DNA of 64,000 bases from Syntrophaceae bacterium UBA2280. Its GTDB lineage: Bacteria; Desulfobacterota; Syntrophia; Syntrophales; Smithellaceae. Below the pieces are notes generated by a model, which made no database searches, had not been told where the DNA came from, and saw nothing but the letters and a program-made list of their open reading frames with translations. The position numbers were made by a program, and so were the translations under genes. Shown here piece after piece: positions 54,444 to 61,803 of this stretch (its first letter is position 1; each line of letters starts with the position of its first letter). Location of the stretch: assembly GCA_002347685.1 (NCBI GenBank), contig DDWS01000066.1:54360-118359 (forward strand). Reading direction: 5' to 3'.

Positions 54444-54476
54444 AAATGCAAGGCTCACATTGTTCGCCTTGCATTT
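54444..54476. terminator. Bidirectional intrinsic terminator
   Basis: AAATGCAAGGC (54444-54454) and GCCTTGCATTT (54466-54476) form a perfect 11-base stem with an 11-base loop. T-rich tracts follow on both strands: TTCTAATTTTTTTT on plus, and CTTTAATTTCTTGTTTTTT on minus. It separates the kinase gene (plus) from the ATPase gene (minus). Confidence 0.88.
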
Positions 54477-54496
54477 TCTAATTTTTTTTAACACCT

Positions 54497-55192
54497 CTAT
54501 TCCTTGATCAGCATCTTCGCCGGGTCTAACAGCAGCGCGTCCTTTCGTGCATCCGGCGATTGCCCTTTGAGGGCTTTGATGTACACTTCCGGTCCTTTGG
54601 CGGCCAGCTGAACCAGCACGTCGAATAAATCCGCCACATGCAGGAAGGAAAGCGGCAGACCATCCTCCTTGGGCGGTTCATGACGGTGGGTGTGAACCGT
54701 AAACCAGATGCGCATGGCATATTTTTCGGCCATTTCCTTTAACTCCACAAGCAATCCACGGCCGGATTCATCGAACTTCAATCCGTCAATAATCATGGTG
54801 TGGGGTTTGAAAATATTCTGCTGCATCAGGTCGCTTAAGCGTTCTTCCAGTTTCGGAACACTGAACCCTTCGACACGAAACGTCATGATAAAACGGTAGG
54901 TCTGTATTTTTTCCCAGTACATCTGGATTTCCGCCGGATCGTTGCCTTCACTGATATCATTGAACAGTTCCCGATACCAGACATCCACCTTGCTCACGGC
55001 GTCATTGAGACTGACATGCAAAACAGGCTTCTCCTGCAGCATTGTGTTTAAAGCCATCTGCACCAGGAGGGCGGTCTTCCCCAGACCGGCATGCGCCAGC
55101 ACGGCTCCCAGCCCTCCGTTGGGCATGACATCCTGATTGGCGTAACCCAGCGTCGTTAAAGGATTCCGGTTAATCATTTCTTTTTTTATCAT
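54497..55192 (-). CDS. RecA-fold (KaiC/RadA-like) ATPase, function unknown
   Basis: About 231 residues from an ATG at 55192, with a GAGGA site ahead. Walker A AHAGLGKT (33-40) precedes ALLVQMALNTMLQEKPVLHVSLNDA, and Walker B is TMIIDGL (Asp136). Layout and spacing resemble single-domain RecA-superfamily ATPases such as KaiC, RadA or DnaB cores, with no second domain, helicase motif or DNA-binding arm visible. The predicted helices near 70-125 are unlike those families. It lies 108 bases downstream of the fusA gene and ends at a terminator, so is either the end of a fusA unit or its own gene. I do not recognise it. Confidence 0.65.
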   Translation of the reverse strand: MIKKEMINRNPLTTLGYANQDVMPNGGLGAVLAHAGLGKTALLVQMALNTMLQEKPVLHVSLNDAVSKVDVWYRELFNDISEGNDPAEIQMYWEKIQTYRFIMTFRVEGFSVPKLEERLSDLMQQNIFKPHTMIIDGLKFDESGRGLLVELKEMAEKYAMRIWFTVHTHRHEPPKEDGLPLSFLHVADLFDVLVQLAAKGPEVYIKALKGQSPDARKDALLLDPAKMLIKE

Positions 55193-55299
55193 TATTATAT
55201 CCTCATAAGGTAAATGGATAACATTGTCTGTTCTTCTTAGCGTAACCCCGACACCCATCGTCTTTTGCTGATCCTTTTACCGGCGGACTCTTGCCCCGG

Positions 55300-57387
55300 T
55301 TATGCTGCCGTTTTCTTGTTCTGGGCGGCTTCAAGCGCGATCTTTTCCGCGATGGACTGCGGGACCTGGCGATAGACGGCAAATTCCATGGTGAACTGCG
55401 CTTTTCCCTGCGTCGCTGAACGCAGAATAGTGGAGAATCCGAACATTTCCGCCAGCGGCACCTGGGATTCAATCACACACATGACGCCTTCATCCTGCGA
55501 CCCGATGATCATTCCCCGGCGCTGGTTGAGCAGCCCCATGACCGGGCCCTGAAATTCCGTCGGCGATTCCACAACCACCTTCATAATCGGCTCATGGATG
55601 ACCGGTTTGGCGCGAAGATATGCCTCCCGAAACGCGCCGCGTGCGGCCGCCTGGAAGGCCATGTCCGAAGAATCCACCGCATGCGACGCACCGTCGTTGA
55701 TGACGACTTTCACACCGGTGATCGGGAACTCCAGTTTCGGTCCCTTGGCCATGCTCTGCTGGAAGCCCTTTTCACAGGCGGATATAAACTGCGTGGGAAT
55801 CGCGCCGCCGAAAACCTTATTTTCAAAAATAAATTCCGCGTCGGAAACCGGTTCGATAAAACCGGCAATGCGTCCGAACTGGCCGGAGCCGCCGGTCTGC
55901 TTCTTGTGGGTATAGTTGAAATCCGCGCGCTGCGTAATGGTTTCCCGGTAGGCCACGCGTGGATTGCCTGTAGTGACTTCCGCGCTGTATTCGCGCTTCA
56001 TGCGCTCCACGTAAATATCCAGATGCAGCTCGCCCATCCCTTCAATGATGGTTTCGTTGGTTTCCGGATCGACATGGGTTTTAAAAGTAGGGTCTTCCTT
56101 GGAAAAGCGATTCAGCGCTTTGGACATGGACATCTGGGACTTGTTGTCCTTCGGGACAATCGCAAGCGAAATGACCGGTTTGGGGACATACATTGACGTC
56201 ATCGTCATGTTGAGGCCCGGCGAAACGAACGTGTCTCCCGATGAGCATTCAATCCCGAACAAGGCGCCGATATAGCCCGCACGGAGAAGATCCACATCTT
56301 CCATCTGGTCGGCATGCATCCGCACGACGCGGCCCACCTTGACTTTCTTGCCGTTTCGGACATTGATGATGGTGGATCCTTTTTCGACCGTGCCTTCGTA
56401 AACCCGGATATAGGTGAGCTGTCCGTACTGCCCGTCTTCGAGCTTGAACGCCAGTGCGATAATGGGTTTTTCCGGATCACTGGACAAAACCACCGCCTCT
56501 TCATTGTTGTTCATGTCAAGGGCGATATTTTCCACCTCGGAGGGAGCGGGCAGAAGATACGTCACACCGTCGAGCAGGGACTGCACGCCCTTGTTTTTGT
56601 AGGCCGACCCCATATACACTGGAGTCATTTCACGCTTGAGTGCGCCTTTGCGGACAGCGGCAAGCAACATCGCGGGCGGAATCTCTTTTTCCTCCAGAAT
56701 GGCTTCCGTCAGTTCATCGGAAAATAAAGACGCAGCGTCGATGAGCTCTTCTCTTTTGGCTTTGGCTTCATCGAGAAGATGGCCGGGTATTTCCTCAATA
56801 CGGATGTCTTCGCCGTTTTCCCCTTCATAATAGACGGCTTTCATCTCTACCAGATCCACCACACCCTTGAGCTCCGTTTCAAGCCCGATGGGAATCTGCA
56901 TGGCCACGGCATTATGTCCCAATTTCGTGCGCAGCTGACCGATGACCCGGAAGGGATTGGCGCCGCTGCGGTCGCATTTATTGATGAAGGCGATGCAGGG
57001 AACTTTATAGCGTTTCATCTGCTGATCGACTGTGATGGATTGCGACTGAACACCGCCGACCGAACACAAAACCAGAATCGCGCCGTCGAGCACGCGCAGA
57101 GATCTTTCCACTTCAATGGTAAAATCGACGTGACCAGGCGTATCGATAATGTTGATTTCGTACCCATTCCACTCGCAATAGGTTGCAGCTGAAGCGATGG
57201 TGATTCCACGCTCTTTTTCCAGATCCATGGAATCCATGGTGGCGCCGACCCCATCTTTGCCTTTCACATCATGAATGGCGTGAATTCTTTTCGTGTAAAA
57301 AAGAATCCGCTCGCTGAGTGTCGTTTTGCCGGAATCGATATGCGCGCTGATCCCGATGTTGCGAATTTTCTGGTCGTCATACTTCAT
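55300..57387 (-). CDS. fusA: Elongation factor G, mitochondrial-like spdEFG1 subfamily
   Basis: A 695-residue ribosomal translocase GTPase. G1 is AHIDSGKT (15-22), switch I VGATMDSMDLEKERGITI (47-64), G3 DTPGH with the catalytic His86, and G4 NKCD (136-139). The segments VKGKDGVGATMDSMDLEKERGITI and FINKCDRSGANP are much closer to mitochondrial EFG1 than to standard bacterial EF-G (which has WMEQEQERGITI and NKMDRVGAD), as in the spdEFG1 group of spirochaetes, planctomycetes and deltaproteobacteria. It stands alone rather than in the rpsL-rpsG-fusA-tuf operon. AGAGGA lies ahead of the ATG, and its leader holds an intrinsic terminator. A second, EF-G II-type gene lies at 61804. Confidence 0.93.
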   Translation of the reverse strand: MKYDDQKIRNIGISAHIDSGKTTLSERILFYTKRIHAIHDVKGKDGVGATMDSMDLEKERGITIASAATYCEWNGYEINIIDTPGHVDFTIEVERSLRVLDGAILVLCSVGGVQSQSITVDQQMKRYKVPCIAFINKCDRSGANPFRVIGQLRTKLGHNAVAMQIPIGLETELKGVVDLVEMKAVYYEGENGEDIRIEEIPGHLLDEAKAKREELIDAASLFSDELTEAILEEKEIPPAMLLAAVRKGALKREMTPVYMGSAYKNKGVQSLLDGVTYLLPAPSEVENIALDMNNNEEAVVLSSDPEKPIIALAFKLEDGQYGQLTYIRVYEGTVEKGSTIINVRNGKKVKVGRVVRMHADQMEDVDLLRAGYIGALFGIECSSGDTFVSPGLNMTMTSMYVPKPVISLAIVPKDNKSQMSMSKALNRFSKEDPTFKTHVDPETNETIIEGMGELHLDIYVERMKREYSAEVTTGNPRVAYRETITQRADFNYTHKKQTGGSGQFGRIAGFIEPVSDAEFIFENKVFGGAIPTQFISACEKGFQQSMAKGPKLEFPITGVKVVINDGASHAVDSSDMAFQAAARGAFREAYLRAKPVIHEPIMKVVVESPTEFQGPVMGLLNQRRGMIIGSQDEGVMCVIESQVPLAEMFGFSTILRSATQGKAQFTMEFAVYRQVPQSIAEKIALEAAQNKKTAA

Positions 57388-57523
57388 GTTGCTTTCCTCT
57401 CAAATAATAGTCTCAATAAAAATATCAAACTTCTGTGTTTTATTTATCTCGTCTCGCTTTGCTCGCGGGATTATTCAACCTGCCCATTGGACTTTGCTTC
57501 ACTTACGGAATTTGACCTTCATT

Positions 57524-57564
57524 AAAAAAACCCCGCATTTGGAAGTGTCTCTGCCAGATGGGGG
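57524..57564 (-). terminator. Intrinsic terminator in the fusA leader (possible attenuator)
   Basis: On the minus strand, arms at 57564-57554 (CCCCCATCTGG) and 57542-57531 (CCAAATGCGGGG) pair over 11 bases with one bulge and one G-T pair, followed by seven T residues (57530-57524). It is 137 bases before the fusA ATG and after a promoter-like pair, and no minus-strand gene ends nearby. Confidence 0.75.
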
Positions 57565-57602
57565 TTGACCGTAATCGAGCCTAAGAAACCAGAATCCGAT
57601 CT

Positions 57603-57629
57603 TCTATAGATTATCCCTTAAAATGTCAA
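57603..57629 (-). promoter_or_regulatory. Possible promoter of fusA
   Basis: On the minus strand a perfect TTGACA (57624-57629) is followed after 15 bases by TATAGA (57603-57608). The spacing is two bases short of ideal. Transcripts would cross the hairpin at 57524-57564. Confidence 0.45.
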
Positions 57630-57690
57630 GCTAAATTTGATGCGTTTTTCATGAAATACGGTATCCAATCCATAAATAAAATCAAGCCTG

Positions 57691-57719
57691 TTGACGTGCG
57701 GAGATCCTGCCGATATATT
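57691..57719 (+). promoter_or_regulatory. Sigma-70 promoter of the transglutaminase-ABC operon
   Basis: TTGACG (57691-57696), a 17-base spacer and TATATT (57714-57719), each one mismatch from consensus. It lies about 36 bases ahead of the ATG at 57756 and excludes the upstream in-frame ATG at 57651. Confidence 0.7.
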
Positions 57720-57755
57720 GCTGAAAAGAGACAGAGGACAAGAGGCGGGCATATC

Positions 57756-59207
57756 ATGACCAAAAACATACGGCGCTGGGGTTGGGGAATCACCATCACA
57801 TTGATATTCATAAGTCTTTTATCCGTGCGCCTGGGAGTAATCAAAAAAGGACAGCCATCTGCACCGTCGGGAAAAACAGTTGAATTAACGCGATCACCTG
57901 AAACCTGGATGAATATCTACCAGAAGGACAAGAAAATCGGTGTGGCTTCAAGAAAAATTTTCATCCATGAAAACGGATTTCAGACTCAGGAGGAAGTTAC
58001 CCTGCAGCTCAATACCCTCGGTTTCACCCAAGTGCTGCATCTATCGGGACAATCAAATCTGAATCCCGACATGTCCTTGATTTCTTTTGATTTCGATATC
58101 GTTTCGAGCCTTTTTCGTTACAGCGCCCGGGGCCTGATGGCGAAGGATCGCCTGATCCTCTTTACCGGTCTGCCTTCGTCTAGGCAAAGAAGCGAAGTTC
58201 GTCTCAAAAACCGTACTTTTCTGAGCGGCAATATTTATGAGGCCGCCTTTCTTGCCGGACTCGAAAAAGGCGCATCACTTTCTTTGAGTATTTTTGATCC
58301 TTCCACACTGGGCGTCCGAAACATTGAAGTCACAAGACAGCCGGATGAAATTATCCCGGTGATGCGCAAAAAGGTTCTGACACAGAAGTACTGTGCGGAT
58401 TTCATGGGAGCCGTCCACTGCGGCTGGGTTGCCAGAGACGGCGATGTCGTGAAGGAAACGGGAATTCTGGGGATGTCCATGGAAAAAGTCAGCGCCTCTC
58501 AGGCCCGCGAAGGACTGTCAGCCACCGGCGCGGATTTCGCCACGATTGCCTCCGTTAAGTCCAACATCAAGATTCCCGCCCCGGAAACACTGAGCAGCAT
58601 CGTCTTGAAAATCGAAGGCGTTTCTTCATCACTGCTGCATCTTCACGGCGGCAGGCAGCAGTTGAGTCAAAACGTCCTGACAATCACAAAAGAGCCTTCT
58701 TTGAAAAGTGAAAAGGAAATTCCCGAAGGTCTGACGCGTTTTCTCGCCCCCTCTGCGCTGGTGCAGTCTGATCATCCTGAAATTCTGGCCCAGAGCAAAA
58801 AAATTGTCACAACGGCGGATCCCCCAGATCAGAAAGTCCGCAAAATTGTAGAATGGGTCTATAAGACCGTTGAAAAAAAACCTGTTTTGTCCGTTCCCAA
58901 CGCGCTGGAGGTTCTGCGCCACAAAGTCGGCGACTGCAACGAACACGCGGTGCTGACCGCCGCGCTTCTGCGTGCGGCAGGCATTCCCGCACAAATCGAA
59001 ACCGGGCTTGTTTATCTGGATGGCCGCTTTTACTATCATGCGTGGAATACCGCTTATATCGGCAATTGGATCACCGTCGATTCGGTATTTAATCAGGTTC
59101 CCGCCGACGTGACACACATTCGCCTGACCCGTGGCGAAGGCGGCGAGCAACTGGATCTTTTAGGTACCATGGGCAAAATTCACTTGGAGGTCATATCCTG
59201 GCAATGA
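57756..59207 (+). CDS. Transglutaminase-like protein, membrane-anchored
   Basis: About 483 residues with an N-terminal membrane segment (WGWGITITLIFISLLSVRLGV), a long region of about 330 residues of unknown fold, and a C-terminal transglutaminase-like core. The triad is visible: Cys near 394 in VGDCNEHAVLTAALLRAAGIPAQ, His near 427 in FYYHAWN and Asp near 441 in WITVDSVFNQ. Such domains act as peptidases or amide-bond enzymes and are common in secreted bacterial proteins. The ATG of the ABC ATPase gene overlaps its stop (ATGA), so it is cotranscribed with the exporter. A linked role in substrate handling is inferred. Confidence 0.82.
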   Translation: MTKNIRRWGWGITITLIFISLLSVRLGVIKKGQPSAPSGKTVELTRSPETWMNIYQKDKKIGVASRKIFIHENGFQTQEEVTLQLNTLGFTQVLHLSGQSNLNPDMSLISFDFDIVSSLFRYSARGLMAKDRLILFTGLPSSRQRSEVRLKNRTFLSGNIYEAAFLAGLEKGASLSLSIFDPSTLGVRNIEVTRQPDEIIPVMRKKVLTQKYCADFMGAVHCGWVARDGDVVKETGILGMSMEKVSASQAREGLSATGADFATIASVKSNIKIPAPETLSSIVLKIEGVSSSLLHLHGGRQQLSQNVLTITKEPSLKSEKEIPEGLTRFLAPSALVQSDHPEILAQSKKIVTTADPPDQKVRKIVEWVYKTVEKKPVLSVPNALEVLRHKVGDCNEHAVLTAALLRAAGIPAQIETGLVYLDGRFYYHAWNTAYIGNWITVDSVFNQVPADVTHIRLTRGEGGEQLDLLGTMGKIHLEVISWQ

Positions 59208-59929
59208 TTGATCTAAAAGACGTCACAAAGCTATACGGTTCCACCACGGCAGTCAACCGATTGAGTCTGCATGTCGCCGCCGGCGAAATCTACGGCTTTA
59301 TCGGACCCAACGGGGCGGGGAAAACAACGACCATCCGCATCATGGGCGGCATTATCGAACCCACGTCAGGCAGCATCATCATCGGGGGAATCGATATGAA
59401 ACGCCAGCCTGTGTTAGCCAAATCCATTATCGGATATGTGCCCGACCGTCCGTTTCTCTATGAAAAGCTTACCGGTATGGAGTTTATGAAATTTATCGGG
59501 GATTTATACCGGGTTGATTCCGCCTCATTCCCAGGGCGGGCTTCATCGCTTCTGGAGCAATTCGCGCTCCATGACTGGCAAAACGAGATCATCGAGGCCT
59601 ATTCCCACGGCATGAAGCAAAGGCTCATTATCGCTTCCGCCCTTCTGCATGACCCCAAAGTCATGGTCATTGATGAACCGATGGTCGGCCTGGATCCGTC
59701 CGCCGTACGTATGGTCAGGGATATTCTCAAGGATCTGGCCGCCCGGGGCGTAACGATCTTTGTTTCAACCCACACGCTGAGTATTGCCCAAGATTTATGC
59801 GATCGGATCGGCGTGATCCACAAGGGGCTTCTTCTGGCGCAAGGGACGCTTGCCGAACTAAACCACGCAGCCAGGACAGGCGAAGCCGATCTTGAAGACG
59901 TTTTTTTAACCCTGGTGAAGGAGGCCTGA
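59204..59929 (+). CDS. ABC transporter ATP-binding protein (ABC-2 type exporter)
   Basis: A 241-residue ATPase. Walker A is GPNGAGKTT (near 32), the signature motif reads YSHGMKQRLIIASALL, Walker B is VMVIDEPMVGLDP, and the switch histidine lies in VSTHTLSIAQDLCDRIG. It is of the ABC-2 exporter type, with the glycine-rich signature degenerate relative to LSGGQ, which is usual in this branch. Its start overlaps the transglutaminase gene and the permease gene follows after three bases, forming a three-gene unit. Confidence 0.93.
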   Translation: MIDLKDVTKLYGSTTAVNRLSLHVAAGEIYGFIGPNGAGKTTTIRIMGGIIEPTSGSIIIGGIDMKRQPVLAKSIIGYVPDRPFLYEKLTGMEFMKFIGDLYRVDSASFPGRASSLLEQFALHDWQNEIIEAYSHGMKQRLIIASALLHDPKVMVIDEPMVGLDPSAVRMVRDILKDLAARGVTIFVSTHTLSIAQDLCDRIGVIHKGLLLAQGTLAELNHAARTGEADLEDVFLTLVKEA

Positions 59930-59932
59930 CCT

Positions 59933-61639
59933 GTGACCGCCAGATGGACGACACTGCTGCGACCCCGAATACTTTCCGCCTTCAACAACATCCGGCCTGC
60001 GGGCCGATCCAACCGCTGGGTCCGCCTTTTTCTGTTCGCCTTCGTCGGCGGAATTTTCTGGCTTGGAGCCTTTATCATTTTCTACCGCGTCCTCACCTAT
60101 TTTCAGGGGGTGGAAGAATTCGGCGATATACTAGCCATGAAACTGCTTTCCATGATCATGATCACTTTTTTTACGCTGCTGATGTTCAGCAGCATCATCA
60201 ACAGCCTTTCTCATTTTTATTTAAGCCGCGATCTTCCGCTTTTACACTCTCTGCCAGTGTCACCGAGGGATATCTTTCTGTCCCGCTGGGTCGGCAGCAC
60301 CTTCGACTCCTCCTGGATGGTCGTGGTATTCAGTCTTCCTGTTTTTTTGTCCTTCGGTCTGGTTTACCAGACATCCTGGGTGTTTTACCCGGCGGCTCTG
60401 ATCGCGATTCTTCTGCTGTGTCTGATTGCTTCATCCATCAGCAGCCTGCTTGTCCTGGCGGGCGCGATCACGCTGCCTGCCGGAAAAATCCGCACCCTTT
60501 TTGTGATTCTCGGCGTGGCGCTGGCTATGCTCCTGGTGCTGGTGCTGCGAATGATCCGCCCTGAACAACTTGTTAATCCGGATAGTTTCGCATCGGTCGT
60601 CCTGTACCTCAATTCGATGCAGGCGCTCCATTCACCCTTTTTGCCCACAACATGGATCACCGAGATTGTACAATCCGCCCTGACACAAAAGTGGAAAGCG
60701 GCATTGTTTAACCTGGCACTTTCCACCAGCTTCTTTCTTTCTTTGCTGTTCATCAATGAAACCGTCGCGCGCGGGGCTTATTTCCGCGGCTTTTCCCGCG
60801 CACAGACCACCGTAGGCCGCCTTTTCGCGCCGCTTCGCCTGCGTGGAGAGGGCTGGGAAAAGTTGCTGTTCTTCCTTTCGCGGCCTGCCCGCGCCCTGGC
60901 CGTCAAGGAAATCCGGTCTTTTTTCCGCGACGCCACACAATGGCCGCAGCTCTTTTTGATCTGCGCGCTGATCGTGGTCTATCTGTATAACTTTTCTGTT
61001 TTGCCGCTGGATCATGCACCAGCCAGAACCGTTTACCTGCAGAACGTCTTTTCCTTCCTGAATATGGGCCTGGCAGCCTTTGTGCTCTCGGCGATTGCCG
61101 CGCGGTTCGTCTTTCCCGCGGTGAGCATGGAGGGTGAGGCTTTCTGGATTCTCCAGTCGGCGCCCGTTTCAATAAAAACGTTCCTCTGGGTAAAATTTTT
61201 TATCTATTACGTCCCGCTTCTGATCCTGTCTGAAGTGCTGATCGTCGCGTCCAACCTGCTGCTTTCCGTCACACCGCTGATGATGTTTATATCGGTCGTC
61301 ACGATCTTCTGTCTGGTTCCGGCGATTGTCGCCCTCGCTGTAGGCCTGGGCGCCATCCACTGTGATTTCAAATCGGAAAATCCGGCCCTTTCGGCCACCA
61401 GTTTCGGCGGCCTGTTGTTCATGCTTTTGAGTTTCGGCCTCATCGCCTTCGTGATCGTTCTGGAAGCCGGCCCTGTCTATCAGATTTTTTCTGCCAGTTT
61501 CAGGGATATGGCTCTTTCCGGAGGGCAATGGGCCTGGACCTTCTTTTCTTTTGCCTTCGCTTTGGGTCTTTGTATTTTTGCCACCTACTATCCGATGCGC
61601 CGCGCCGAGCAGATCCTCCGAAAAAACATATCCGGTTAA
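59933..61639 (+). CDS. ABC-2 type exporter permease
   Basis: A 568-residue membrane protein with about twelve hydrophobic segments, including FLFAFVGGIFWLGAFIIFYRVL at the N-terminus, and paired segments later around FVLSAIAARFVFPAVSMEGEAFWILQSAPVS, a motif that recurs in the large ABC-2 permeases of the same ABC cluster. It partners with the ATPase three bases upstream. The start is GTG. What is exported is unknown; a lipid, peptide or polysaccharide is possible. Confidence 0.85.
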   Translation: MTARWTTLLRPRILSAFNNIRPAGRSNRWVRLFLFAFVGGIFWLGAFIIFYRVLTYFQGVEEFGDILAMKLLSMIMITFFTLLMFSSIINSLSHFYLSRDLPLLHSLPVSPRDIFLSRWVGSTFDSSWMVVVFSLPVFLSFGLVYQTSWVFYPAALIAILLLCLIASSISSLLVLAGAITLPAGKIRTLFVILGVALAMLLVLVLRMIRPEQLVNPDSFASVVLYLNSMQALHSPFLPTTWITEIVQSALTQKWKAALFNLALSTSFFLSLLFINETVARGAYFRGFSRAQTTVGRLFAPLRLRGEGWEKLLFFLSRPARALAVKEIRSFFRDATQWPQLFLICALIVVYLYNFSVLPLDHAPARTVYLQNVFSFLNMGLAAFVLSAIAARFVFPAVSMEGEAFWILQSAPVSIKTFLWVKFFIYYVPLLILSEVLIVASNLLLSVTPLMMFISVVTIFCLVPAIVALAVGLGAIHCDFKSENPALSATSFGGLLFMLLSFGLIAFVIVLEAGPVYQIFSASFRDMALSGGQWAWTFFSFAFALGLCIFATYYPMRRAEQILRKNISG

Positions 61640-61803
61640 CCCGCGTCAAAGCAACAACCCGCTTCCGGCCGTGCCAGGCGACATAAGAAATCAAAATTGT
61701 CTTGATTTTAGCGGCCGGATAGGCTAAACAAGCCCGCGTTCTGTAATGAAAACGCTTCATCAGATCTGTACCGGATCTTATTGAGATATTGAAAGGAGCT
61801 TTC

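Larger units (their letters stand above)
57388..57755. other. Divergent regulatory region between fusA and the transglutaminase gene
   Basis: A 368-base interval without a gene. It contains a minus-strand promoter-like pair (57603-57629), a minus-strand intrinsic terminator (57524-57564), and a plus-strand promoter (57691-57719). A long 130-base stretch of A/T-rich sequence lies between the terminator and the fusA start. Confidence 0.7.

Noticed and set aside
61688..61708. Seven-base inverted repeat (AAATCAA/TTGATTT) before the EF-G II gene.
   Set aside because: A/T-rich, short, and not followed by a proper T-run; could be chance.
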